Shown: positions 1-5,650 of the stretch, piece after piece
Numbering within the stretch: the stretch's first letter is position 1
Layout: every line of letters starts with the position of its first letter
Assembly: GCA_018609925.1 (NCBI GenBank)
Contig: JAHEOG010000093.1
Location: 1-10,906, forward strand
Source: Gammaproteobacteria bacterium
GTDB taxonomy: Bacteria > Pseudomonadota > Gammaproteobacteria > Thiohalorhabdales > Thiohalorhabdaceae
Length of the DNA: 10,906 bases
Reading direction: 5' to 3'
Program-made: the position numbers and the translations under genes
Notes under the pieces: model-generated
Databases searched by the model: none
The model's input: only the letters and a program-made list of their open reading frames with translations
Told to the model about the DNA's origin: nothing

Positions 1-117
1 GAAGACTGGTTCCAGGCCGGCGAAGTCCCCCTCCTCGCGCATCCGCTGCAGCAAGACTGAGCCCACCATGCCCCGCCATCCCGCGATCCCGACCCGTCGG
101 ATTGGCTGTGTCGCCAT
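1..117 (-). CDS. asd: Aspartate-semialdehyde dehydrogenase, N-terminal 39 residues (runs off the left edge)
   Basis: Asd reduces aspartyl-4-phosphate to aspartate semialdehyde with NADPH, the branch-point step towards lysine, diaminopimelate, threonine and methionine. The 39 visible residues start MATQPIRRVGIAGWRGMVGS and continue with LLQRMREEGDF. This matches the N-terminal Rossmann segment of proteobacterial Asd (E. coli starts MKNVGFIGWRGMVGSVLMQRM), with the nucleotide-binding G-x-x-G-x-x-G around residues 10-19. The ATG at 115..117 lies 6 bases beyond the leuB stop. Its Shine-Dalgarno sequence AGGGAG overlaps that stop, so translation is probably coupled to leuB. The order leuB-asd is common in gammaproteobacteria. 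The catalytic cysteine lies outside the window. Identity is secure despite the short fragment. Confidence 0.9.
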   Translation of the reverse strand, partial: MATQPIRRVGIAGWRGMVGSVLLQRMREEGDFAGLEPVF

Positions 118-123
118 GGCTCC

Positions 124-1224
124 CTACCCGCTTGCCTTGGATTGGGGGGCCGCCAGCGCGGTTACCACCGCGTCCCCCATCTCGGTGGTGCTCACCGCCG
201 GCTCCGAGCCGGCGATGTCCGGGGTCCGCCAACCCTCGGCCAGGACGCGCCCCACCGCTCCTTCCACCCGGTCGGCCAGCCCCGGCTCGTCGAGGCTGTA
301 GCGCAGCATCATCGCCACCGAGAGGATCGTGGCCAGCGGATTGGCCTGCCCCGTCCCCGCGATGTCGGGGGCGGAGCCATGGATCGGCTCGTACATGCCG
401 GCGCCCTCGCTATTGAGGGAGGCACTGGGCAAGAGCCCGATGGACCCGGTGAGCATGCTGGCCTCGTCGGAGAGGATGTCGCCGAACATGTTGGTGGTCA
501 CCACCACGTCGAACTGCCCGGGGTCGCGGACCAGCTGCATGGCGGCATTGTCCACATACATGTGGGACAGCGCCACGTCGGGGTAGTCCCGCTCGCCCAG
601 CTCGCTCACAACCTCCCGCCAGAGCTCGGTTGCCTCCAGGACATTGGCCTTGTCCACGCTGCAGACGCGCCTGTCGCGCTTGCGGGCGATGTCAAAGGCC
701 ACCCGGCCGATGCGCTCGATCTCGTCCGAGGTGTAGAGCAAGGTATTGACACCCTGGCGGCGGCCGTCGGCGAGCTCCTCCACACCCCGCGGCTCGCCGA
801 AATAGATGCCGCCGGTGAGCTCCCGGACCACCATGAGGTCGATGCCCGCCACCGCCTCGGCGGGCAAAGGGCTCGCCGCCACCAGCTCGGGGAAGACCCG
901 GGCCGGACGCAGATTGGCGAACAGACCCAGCTCCTTGCGCAGACCCAGCAGCGCCCGCTCGGGACGCAGGCTGTAATCCAACCCTTCCCATTGGGGGCCA
1001 CCCACCGCGCCGAGCAGGACGGCGTCGGCGGCGCGGGCGCGCTCCAGAGTGGCCTCGGGGAGCGGCGCCCCCGTGGCATCGAACGCGCTGCCCCCCACGG
1101 GGGCCTCTTCCCAGGCCGCGTCCAGGCCGTGGTGCTGGCGCAGGGCGGCCAGGACCTTCCGCGCCTCGGCCACGATATCCGGGCCGATGCCGTCGCCCGG
1201 CAGCATGAGAAGCTGGTGGGTCAT
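124..1224 (-). CDS. leuB: 3-isopropylmalate dehydrogenase LeuB
   Basis: LeuB oxidatively decarboxylates 3-isopropylmalate to 2-oxoisocaproate using NAD+, the third leucine-specific step, in the cytosol. The 366-residue product (E. coli 363) starts MTHQLLMLPGDGIGPDIVAE. Expected isopropylmalate-binding arginines are at R96, R106 and R134 (in VVRELTGGIYFGEPRG). Y141 and K192 (VDKANV) are the catalytic pair, and D225, D249 and D253 are the metal ligands. The family signature NMFGDILSDEASMLTGSIG spans 246-264. The frame stays open 32 codons upstream, but that stretch is spacer repeat, and the ATG at 1222..1224 sits behind GAAAGGA and gives the family's usual N-terminus. It lies between leuD (174-base gap) and asd (6-base gap). 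It contains no CUA leucine codon. Confidence 0.97.
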   Translation of the reverse strand: MTHQLLMLPGDGIGPDIVAEARKVLAALRQHHGLDAAWEEAPVGGSAFDATGAPLPEATLERARAADAVLLGAVGGPQWEGLDYSLRPERALLGLRKELGLFANLRPARVFPELVAASPLPAEAVAGIDLMVVRELTGGIYFGEPRGVEELADGRRQGVNTLLYTSDEIERIGRVAFDIARKRDRRVCSVDKANVLEATELWREVVSELGERDYPDVALSHMYVDNAAMQLVRDPGQFDVVVTTNMFGDILSDEASMLTGSIGLLPSASLNSEGAGMYEPIHGSAPDIAGTGQANPLATILSVAMMLRYSLDEPGLADRVEGAVGRVLAEGWRTPDIAGSEPAVSTTEMGDAVVTALAAPQSKASG

Positions 1225-1255
1225 GGGATCCTTTCTCGACTGGCCTTGCTGGTAC

Positions 1256-1275
1256 CCCACCCGAGCCGGGGTGGG
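1256..1275 (-). other. Short GC hairpin in the leuB 5' spacer
   Basis: CCCACCC (1256-1262) and GGGTGGG (1269-1275) form a perfect 7-bp stem with a 6-base loop, about 30 bases before the leuB start. There is no following U-run on the minus strand, so it is not a standard intrinsic terminator. It may be an mRNA stabiliser or attenuating hairpin, or only part of the repeat-rich spacer. Confidence 0.35.
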
Positions 1276-1279
1276 CTCA

Positions 1280-1371
1280 ACCACGGAGCGCACAAAGGGC
1301 ACGGAGACCGGCAACTCCAAATCCCGATCTTGTCTTTGTCCTTGCTCCGTGAGCTCAATGAGCTCCGTGGT
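1280..1371. repeat. Imperfect inverted repeat, ACCACGGAG type, in the leuD-leuB spacer
   Basis: Two 27-base arms (1280-1306 and 1345-1371) are inverted copies matching at 21 of 27 positions. Both begin ACCACGGAGC and end CACGGAG when read on the same strand. The 38-base centre is rich in short TCTTGTC/TTTGTCC-like words. In the leu transcript this would fold into a long imperfect hairpin between leuD and leuB. The core looks like the dispersed intergenic repeats of the form ACCACGGAGnnCACnnAGnnCACGGAG that I recall from many bacterial genomes; that link is from memory. One arm shares the 11-mer CTCCGTGGTCC with the leuC-leuD spacer. The rest of this 174-base gap holds only the small GC hairpin and the leuB ribosome-binding site. 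Confidence 0.75.
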
Positions 1372-1398
1372 CCAAATTACCGGTGGAACGTAGCCGCT

Positions 1399-2052
1399 CT
1401 ATCCCTGGGCCTCGAAGACCCACGGCCAACGCTTGCGGTGACCTGTCTCGAAGGCGGAGATGTCACTCTCCCGCTCCAGGGTCAGCCCGATCTCATCGAG
1501 GCCGTTCAGCAGCATGTGCCGCTTGTGGCTGTCCACCTCGAAGGGGATCACCTCACCGTCGGGTGTAGTGACGGTCTGGTCTTCCAGGTCCACAGTCAAC
1601 CGATACCCTGGCCGGTCCGCCACCTGTTGGAAGAGCCGGTCCACGGTCTCCGCGTCGAGGGTCACGGTCAGGATGCCGTTCTTCGCAGCGTTGTTGGCGA
1701 AGATGTCGGCGAAGCTGGGGGCGATGATCGTGCGGAAGCCGTAGTCGGCCAAAGCCCAGGGAGCGTGCTCCCGTGAGCTACCGCAACCGAAGTTCTCGCG
1801 GGTGAGCAGGATCGTCGCTCCCCGGTAGCGCGGCTGGTTGAGCACGAAGTCCGGGTTCTCGGGGCGGGCGCTATTGTCCCGGCCCGGAGCGCCCTCGTCC
1901 AGGTAGCGCCACTCGTCGAACAGGTTCTCCCCGAAGCCGGTGCGCTCGATGGACTTCAGGAACTGCTTGGGGATGATGGCGTCGGTGTCGACGTTGGCTC
2001 GATCCAGCGGCGCCACCAGGCCCGTATGTCGGGTGAACGGCTCCACGGTCAT
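1399..2052 (-). CDS. leuD: 3-isopropylmalate dehydratase small subunit LeuD
   Basis: LeuD is the swivel-domain subunit of isopropylmalate isomerase. With LeuC it converts 2-isopropylmalate to 3-isopropylmalate. The product is 217 residues (E. coli LeuD 201; this length is normal for other gammaproteobacteria). It begins MTVEPFTRHTGLVAPLDRAN and carries VDTDAIIPKQFLK at 21-33. The aconitase-type active-site segment NFGCGSSREHAPWAL is at 88-102, and the C-terminus ends HRKRWPWVFEAQG. The frame is open for 28 more codons upstream, but these encode the spacer repeat. The ATG at 2050..2052 follows a GAAGGGG Shine-Dalgarno sequence and matches family N-termini. It lies 112 bases after leuC. Confidence 0.97.
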   Translation of the reverse strand: MTVEPFTRHTGLVAPLDRANVDTDAIIPKQFLKSIERTGFGENLFDEWRYLDEGAPGRDNSARPENPDFVLNQPRYRGATILLTRENFGCGSSREHAPWALADYGFRTIIAPSFADIFANNAAKNGILTVTLDAETVDRLFQQVADRPGYRLTVDLEDQTVTTPDGEVIPFEVDSHKRHMLLNGLDEIGLTLERESDISAFETGHRKRWPWVFEAQG

Positions 2053-2086
2053 GCCCCTTCGAGCAGTGATTTCACTAGAGAGATCC

Positions 2087-2148
2087 AAAAGCCCCAATTG
2101 GGGGTCTGGGGCCAGCTTTTCCCGTGGCCTCCGCACCCTCCGTGGTCC
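2087..2148. repeat. Repeat-derived spacer between leuC and leuD
   Basis: The gap contains the 12-base palindrome CCCCAATTGGGG (2092-2103), flanked by AAAAGC (2087-2092) and its complement GCTTTT (2115-2120). Next to this, 2122-2148 carries CCGTGG, CTCCG and CTCCGTGGTCC. The last 11-mer recurs exactly at 1363-1373 in the leuD-leuB spacer. This looks like one arm of the same ACCACGGAG repeat family joined to a second A/T-G/C palindromic repeat. It would fold in the leuC-leuD mRNA. No coding sequence or U-run terminator is seen. Confidence 0.55.
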
Positions 2149-2164
2149 CTAGACCCCACCGAGA

Positions 2165-3577
2165 TCAGCCCCCGCCGGTGACCTCGCGGATGTCCTCGAA
2201 GTGCCCGGCAATGGCGGCCGCGGCCGCCATGGACGGACTGACTAGATGCGTGCGCCCGCCCCGGCCCTGGCGGCCCTCGAAGTTGCGGTTCGAGGTGGAG
2301 GCACAGCGCTCCCCCGGTTCCAGCCGGTCCTCGTTCATGGCCAGGCACATGGAGCAGCCCGGCTCGCGCCACTCGAACCCGGCCTCGGTAAATACCCGAT
2401 CCAGGCCCTCGGCCTCGGCCTGGCGCTTCACCGTCCCGGAGCCGGGCACCACCATGGCGTCCACCCCCTCGGCGACGCGCCGGCCTTTCACCACGGCGGC
2501 GGCGGCGCGCAGGTCCTCGATCCGTGCATTGGTGCAGGAGCCGATGAAGACCCGGTCCAGCGCGATCTCGCGCATGGGGGTGCCCGGCTGCAGGCCCATG
2601 TACTCCAGGGCCTTCTCCATGTTGGCCCGCTTGACCGGGTCGGGCTCGTCGGCGGGGTCCGGGACCCGTGCGGTCACGGGAACGGTCATCTCCGGGGAGG
2701 TCCCCCAGGTAACCTCGGGCACCAGCTCGTCGGCGGTGATCACCAGCTCCCGGTCGAAGGCCGCGTCGGCATCGGAGACTAGCTCCCGCCAGGCGGCCTC
2801 GGCGGCCTCCCAGGCGGCCCCCGTAGGTGCGAACGGCCGCCCGCTGAAGTAGTCCACCGTCTTGTCGTCCACCGCCACCATCCCGGCCCGGGCCCCGGCC
2901 TCGATGGCCATGTTGCAAATGGTCATGCGCCCCTCGATGGAGAGATCGGCGATGGCCTCGCCAGCGAACTCGATGGCGTAGCCGGTGCCCCCGGCGGTAC
3001 CGATGCGACCGATCACCGCCAGGATGATGTCCTTGGCGGTGACCCCGGGCGGCAGCCGGCCGTCCACGGTAACCCGCATGGATTGAGGCTTGCGCTGAGG
3101 CAGGGTCTGGGTCGCCAGCACGTGCTCTACCTCGGAGGTGCCGATGCCGAAGGCAAGGCAACCGAAGGCGCCGTGGGTGGAGGTGTGGCTGTCTCCGCAG
3201 ACCACCGTCATGCCGGGCAGGACGATCCCCTGCTCGGGCCCGATGACATGGACGATGCCCTGGCGAGGGTCGTCCATCTTGAGCTCGGTAACCCCGAACT
3301 CCTCGCAGTTGCGATCCAGCGCCGCCACCTGGTGGGCCGAAATGGGGTCCCGGATGCCTTCGCTGCGATCGGTGGTCGGCACATTGTGATCGGGCACGGC
3401 GAAGGTCAGCTCGGGCCGGCGCACGGCGCGGCCGGCCAGGCGCAGGCCCTCGAAGGCCTGCGGGCTGGTGACCTCGTGAACCAGGTGGCGATCGATGTAG
3501 AGCAGGGCCACCCCCGAGTCGTCCTCGGTCACCACGTGGCTGTCCCAGAGCTTGTCCAAAAGGGTCCGTCCGGCCAT
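2165..3577 (-). CDS. leuC: 3-isopropylmalate dehydratase large subunit LeuC
   Basis: LeuC is the [4Fe-4S] subunit of isopropylmalate isomerase (aconitase family), partnering LeuD. The 470-residue product, full length for the family, starts MAGRTLLDKLWDSHVV. It contains VCGDSHTSTHGAFGCLAFGIGTSEVEH at 126-152 and the cluster ligands C348 (in FIGSCTNARIED), C408 and C411 (in GCSMCLAMN). These match E. coli C347, C407 and C410. The substrate-loop motif NRNFEGRQGRGGRTHLVSPSMAAAAA is near the C-terminus. Nineteen more in-frame codons exist upstream, but the ATG at 3575..3577 fits family N-termini and has AAGGA 8 bases upstream. At least one CUA leucine codon occurs (2780..2782), unlike leuA, which has none. 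Confidence 0.97.
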   Translation of the reverse strand: MAGRTLLDKLWDSHVVTEDDSGVALLYIDRHLVHEVTSPQAFEGLRLAGRAVRRPELTFAVPDHNVPTTDRSEGIRDPISAHQVAALDRNCEEFGVTELKMDDPRQGIVHVIGPEQGIVLPGMTVVCGDSHTSTHGAFGCLAFGIGTSEVEHVLATQTLPQRKPQSMRVTVDGRLPPGVTAKDIILAVIGRIGTAGGTGYAIEFAGEAIADLSIEGRMTICNMAIEAGARAGMVAVDDKTVDYFSGRPFAPTGAAWEAAEAAWRELVSDADAAFDRELVITADELVPEVTWGTSPEMTVPVTARVPDPADEPDPVKRANMEKALEYMGLQPGTPMREIALDRVFIGSCTNARIEDLRAAAAVVKGRRVAEGVDAMVVPGSGTVKRQAEAEGLDRVFTEAGFEWREPGCSMCLAMNEDRLEPGERCASTSNRNFEGRQGRGGRTHLVSPSMAAAAAIAGHFEDIREVTGGG

Positions 3578-3630
3578 TTCTCCGTTCCTTGGTCTAGGGC
3601 GGCCACGGCTGCGAGTCCTCGCGCGGATCC

Positions 3631-3690
3631 GCAAGGAGCTGAAGCCATCTCGGAGAGAGCCCCTTCACAAGATAGCTTCCCTGCGCTTGC
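3631..3690. repeat. Inverted intergenic element in the leuA-leuC spacer
   Basis: GAAGCCATCT (3641-3650) faces AGATAGCTTC (3670-3679), 9 of 10 positions complementary across a 19-base loop. Similarity extends outward to GCAAG (3631-3635) and its complement CTTGC (3686-3690). The arms, followed by CATGACGGGC on the right, resemble the dispersed element TTGCGAG...GAAGCAATCTC...GAGATTGCTTCG...CGCAATGAC that I recall from many bacterial genomes. A separate palindrome, GCGGATCCGC, spans 3623-3632. Beside the leuA stop, AGGAGcccCTCCT (3709-3721) forms a tiny hairpin. No ORF is supported in the 149-base spacer. Confidence 0.6.
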
Positions 3691-3726
3691 CATGACGGGC
3701 GCCGCTAAGGAGCCCCTCCTCGGCCT

Positions 3727-5256
3727 CTACAGGTGCGGGCGCTCCGCGGGGGCCTCTCCCACCAGCTTGTTAAGGGCGTGGACATAGGCCTTGACCGAGG
3801 CGGCCACGATGTCCGTGTCCGCCCCTTGGCCGTTGACGATGCGCCCGCCGCGCTCCAGGCGCACGGTCACCTCGCCCTGGGCGTCGGTGCCCCCGGTGAT
3901 GGCGTTCACCGAGTACAGCTTGAGCTCGGCGTCCACGTCCACCAAGCCCGCCACGGCCTTGAACGCGGCGTCCACGGGCCCGTCCCCGGTGGCGGTGGCC
4001 TCCTGCTGCTCGCCGTCCACCTCCAGGGTCACCCGCGCTTCCGGGATCTTGCCCGTCTCCGAGCCCACCTGCAGGCCCACCAGCCGGAAGCGCTCGGCCA
4101 CCCGGGTGACCTGGTCGTTGACCAGGGCGAGCAGATCCTCGTCGAAGATCTCGCGCTTCTTGTCGGCCAGGGCCTTGAAGCGCTGGAAGGCCTCGTCGAG
4201 CTCCGCGTCCTTCAGGTGGACCCCCAGCTCGGCCAGCCGCGAGCGGAAGGCGTTGCGCCCGGAGAGCTTGCCCAACACCATGCGGTTGCGCGACCAGCCC
4301 ACGCTCTCGGCGGTCATGATCTCATAGGTCTGGCGCTCCTTGAGAACGCCGTCCTGGTGAATCCCCGATTCGTGGGCGAAGGCGTTGGCCCCGACGATGG
4401 CCTTGTTGGGCTGGACCACGAATCCGGAAACTGTAGCCACCAGGCGGCTAGTGGGCACGATCTCGGTGGTCTCGATGCGGGTGTCCACCCCGAAGTGGTC
4501 GGCGCGAGTGCGCAGGGCCATCACCACCTCCTCCATGGCGGCGTTGCCGGCCCGCTCGCCCAGCCCGTTGATGGTGCACTCCACCTGCCGAGCCCCGTTC
4601 TCCACCGCGGCCAGGGAGTTGGCCACCGCCAGGCCGAGATCGTTGTGGCAATGGACCGAGAACACGGCCCGCTCTGCGTTGGGCACTCGCTCCCGCAGCA
4701 TGCGGATCCGATCCCCGAACTCCCAGGGGATGGCGTAGCCCACGGTGTCGGGGATATTGATGGTGGTGGCCCCGGCGTCGATGGCCGCTTCCACGATCCG
4801 GCAGAGGAAGTCCCAATCGGTACGCCCGGCGTCCTCGGCCGAGAACTCGACGTTGTCGGTGTACTTGCGCGCCCGCTTGACGGCGGCCACCGCGAGCTCC
4901 TGGACCTCGTCGCGGTCCATCTTGAGCTTGGCCCGCAGGTGGACATCGCTGGTGGCGATGAAGGTATGGATGCGGGGATCGGCGGCTCCGGCGAGGGCCT
5001 GGCCGGCACCGTCGATGTCGGCCTCCCGGGCCCGGGCCAGGCCGCACACCTGGCACTCCCGAACCTCGTCGGCAATGGCCTTCACCGCGGCGAAATCGCC
5101 CTGGGAGGCCGAGGGGAAGCCCGCCTCGATGACATCCGCCTGCAGCCGTTCCAGGGCCCGGGCGATCTGCATCTTCTCGTCGGCATTCATGGAGGCGCCG
5201 GGGCTTTGCTCCCCGTCGCGCAGGGTGGTGTCGAAGATCCGTACGTGCTCCGCCAT
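3727..5256 (-). CDS. leuA: 2-isopropylmalate synthase LeuA
   Basis: LeuA condenses 2-oxoisovalerate with acetyl-CoA to 2-isopropylmalate, the committed step of leucine synthesis. The 509-residue product (E. coli 523) starts MAEHVRIFDTTLRDGEQSPG. The catalytic TIM barrel has R13, metal ligand D14, metal ligands H202 and H204 in SVHCHNDLGLAVANSLAAVE, and N238 in GLGERAGNAAMEE. SGIHQDGVLK is at 297-306 in the linker region. From about residue 390 the C-terminal LeuA-type regulatory domain is present, with LYSVNAITGGTDAQGEV at 447-463, so feedback inhibition by leucine is expected from the family. The ATG at 5254..5256 has GGAG 7 bases upstream. The whole gene contains no CUA, UUA or UCA codon, which contrasts with the leader ORF upstream. 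Confidence 0.97.
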   Translation of the reverse strand: MAEHVRIFDTTLRDGEQSPGASMNADEKMQIARALERLQADVIEAGFPSASQGDFAAVKAIADEVRECQVCGLARAREADIDGAGQALAGAADPRIHTFIATSDVHLRAKLKMDRDEVQELAVAAVKRARKYTDNVEFSAEDAGRTDWDFLCRIVEAAIDAGATTINIPDTVGYAIPWEFGDRIRMLRERVPNAERAVFSVHCHNDLGLAVANSLAAVENGARQVECTINGLGERAGNAAMEEVVMALRTRADHFGVDTRIETTEIVPTSRLVATVSGFVVQPNKAIVGANAFAHESGIHQDGVLKERQTYEIMTAESVGWSRNRMVLGKLSGRNAFRSRLAELGVHLKDAELDEAFQRFKALADKKREIFDEDLLALVNDQVTRVAERFRLVGLQVGSETGKIPEARVTLEVDGEQQEATATGDGPVDAAFKAVAGLVDVDAELKLYSVNAITGGTDAQGEVTVRLERGGRIVNGQGADTDIVAASVKAYVHALNKLVGEAPAERPHL

Positions 5257-5287
5257 GGCTGTGCTCCGCTTGATCCGGTCGGGATTG

Positions 5288-5316
5288 GGGCCGGGGCTTG
5301 CGCCCGGACACGGCCC
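5288..5316 (-). promoter_or_regulatory. Structured leuA 5' untranslated hairpin
   Basis: In the leuA leader RNA, GGGC and GCCC pair around a GCAA tetraloop (5294-5305). An outer GGGCC/GGCCC stem (5288-5292 with 5312-5316) closes it around an asymmetric internal loop. It stands about 32 bases before the leuA start and has no U-run. It may be part of a folding switch with the leader region at 5335-5437, or only a by-product of high GC. The rest of 5257-5392 has further GC inverted repeats, including GGCGCGCC at 5351-5358, and no supported gene. Confidence 0.35.
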
Positions 5317-5382
5317 TAGCTTCGATCTACGGGCGGCTCGCGGGCTCCGCGGCGCGCCGACTCACGGGTTTTCGTTTTCGGG

Positions 5383-5402
5383 AAAACGCGCCCTAGGCGC
5401 GT
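5383..5402 (-). terminator. Terminator-like hairpin at the end of the leucine-rich leader ORF
   Basis: On the minus strand ACGCGCC, loop UAG, GGCGCGU makes a perfect 7-bp stem (5386-5402), and three more Us follow the stem's last U before CCCG. The loop is exactly the stop codon of the leader ORF. A second hairpin, CGTTTT/AAAACG (5373-5378 with 5383-5388), shares bases with this one, so the two are mutually exclusive. The stem is GC-rich but the U-run is only four long, so it would be a modest intrinsic terminator or attenuator. Confidence 0.45.
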
Positions 5403-5563
5403 AGGAGCCGCGCTAGCCGTAGGGAGGGGCGGGCTAGGTACAGGGGCCGAAGGGCCTTGCGCAGGTGGCCGAAGCGGGAATCCGAACGCCCGGGGACGAC
5501 CGTGGGCCGGGCCAGCGAGGTGGCCGGGCGCTTGCTGGCATTGTCCCCGAACATCGCTATCAT
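5393..5563 (-). CDS. Candidate leucine leader peptide upstream of leuA
   Basis: This is a short ORF of 56 codons from the ATG at 5561..5563. A GTG at 5588..5590 would give 65 and an ATG at 5552..5554 would give 53. AGGA lies 9 bases before the 5563 start. Third codon positions are mostly G or C, as in the neighbouring genes. The last 24 residues (HLRKALRPLYLARPSLRLAR then LLRA) hold eight leucines. Four of these are CUA (5402-5404, 5414-5416, 5420-5422, 5435-5437), a codon absent from leuA and leuB and from the parts of ilvB and ilvC that could be checked. Clustered rare CUA codons before a leu gene recall enterobacterial leuL. The stop is embedded in a terminator-like hairpin. I recognise no homologue; it is longer than classical leaders and also arginine-rich. 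An unrelated small protein or chance ORF remains possible. Confidence 0.5.
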   Translation of the reverse strand: MIAMFGDNASKRPATSLARPTVVPGRSDSRFGHLRKALRPLYLARPSLRLARLLRA

Positions 5564-5619
5564 GGAGGGAAATCCTGATTTCAACCGCACTTGGCTTCGA
5601 CGGAATGGAATCCGCTGGG

Positions 5620-5643
5620 AAAAAATGGAAAAAGCTCGTTTCC
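5620..5643 (-). terminator. Weak intrinsic terminator candidate after pssA
   Basis: Just beyond the pssA stop, the minus strand reads GGAAA (5643-5639), a 7-base loop, TTTCC (5631-5627), one A and then six Us (5625-5620). The stem is only 5 bp and AT-rich, so termination would be partial. It would separate the ilv-pssA transcript from a leu unit with its own promoter. TTGAAA on the minus strand (5579-5584) is a possible -35, but no good -10 is seen at the right distance. Confidence 0.35.
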
Positions 5644-5650
5644 CCGGAAT

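Noticed and set aside
1..60. C-terminal end of a plus-strand gene at the left edge
   Set aside because: A 19-codon plus frame ends in TGA at 58..60, but the opposite strand encodes an unmistakable Asd N-terminus with a ribosome-binding site at the leuB stop.
1225..1320. LeuB extended by 32 N-terminal residues
   Set aside because: The extension is translated spacer repeat. The internal ATG gives the family's usual N-terminus and has its own Shine-Dalgarno sequence. The same reasoning removes the upstream extensions of leuD, leuC, pssA and bpt.
3733..5319. Long plus-strand open frame antisense to leuA (also 142..1776 over leuB/leuD and 8303..10078 over ilvB)
   Set aside because: These frames are in codon phase with strongly supported minus-strand genes and stay open because GC-rich genes avoid CUA, UUA and UCA codons. 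The translations show low-complexity Gly/His/Val-rich composition and no family motifs.
5560..5600. Promoter for the leu leader using TTGAAA at 5579-5584
   Set aside because: At 16-18 bases spacing the -10 candidates (such as GATAGC) are poor, and the start would fall inside the leader ORF. It is kept only as a remark under the terminator entry.
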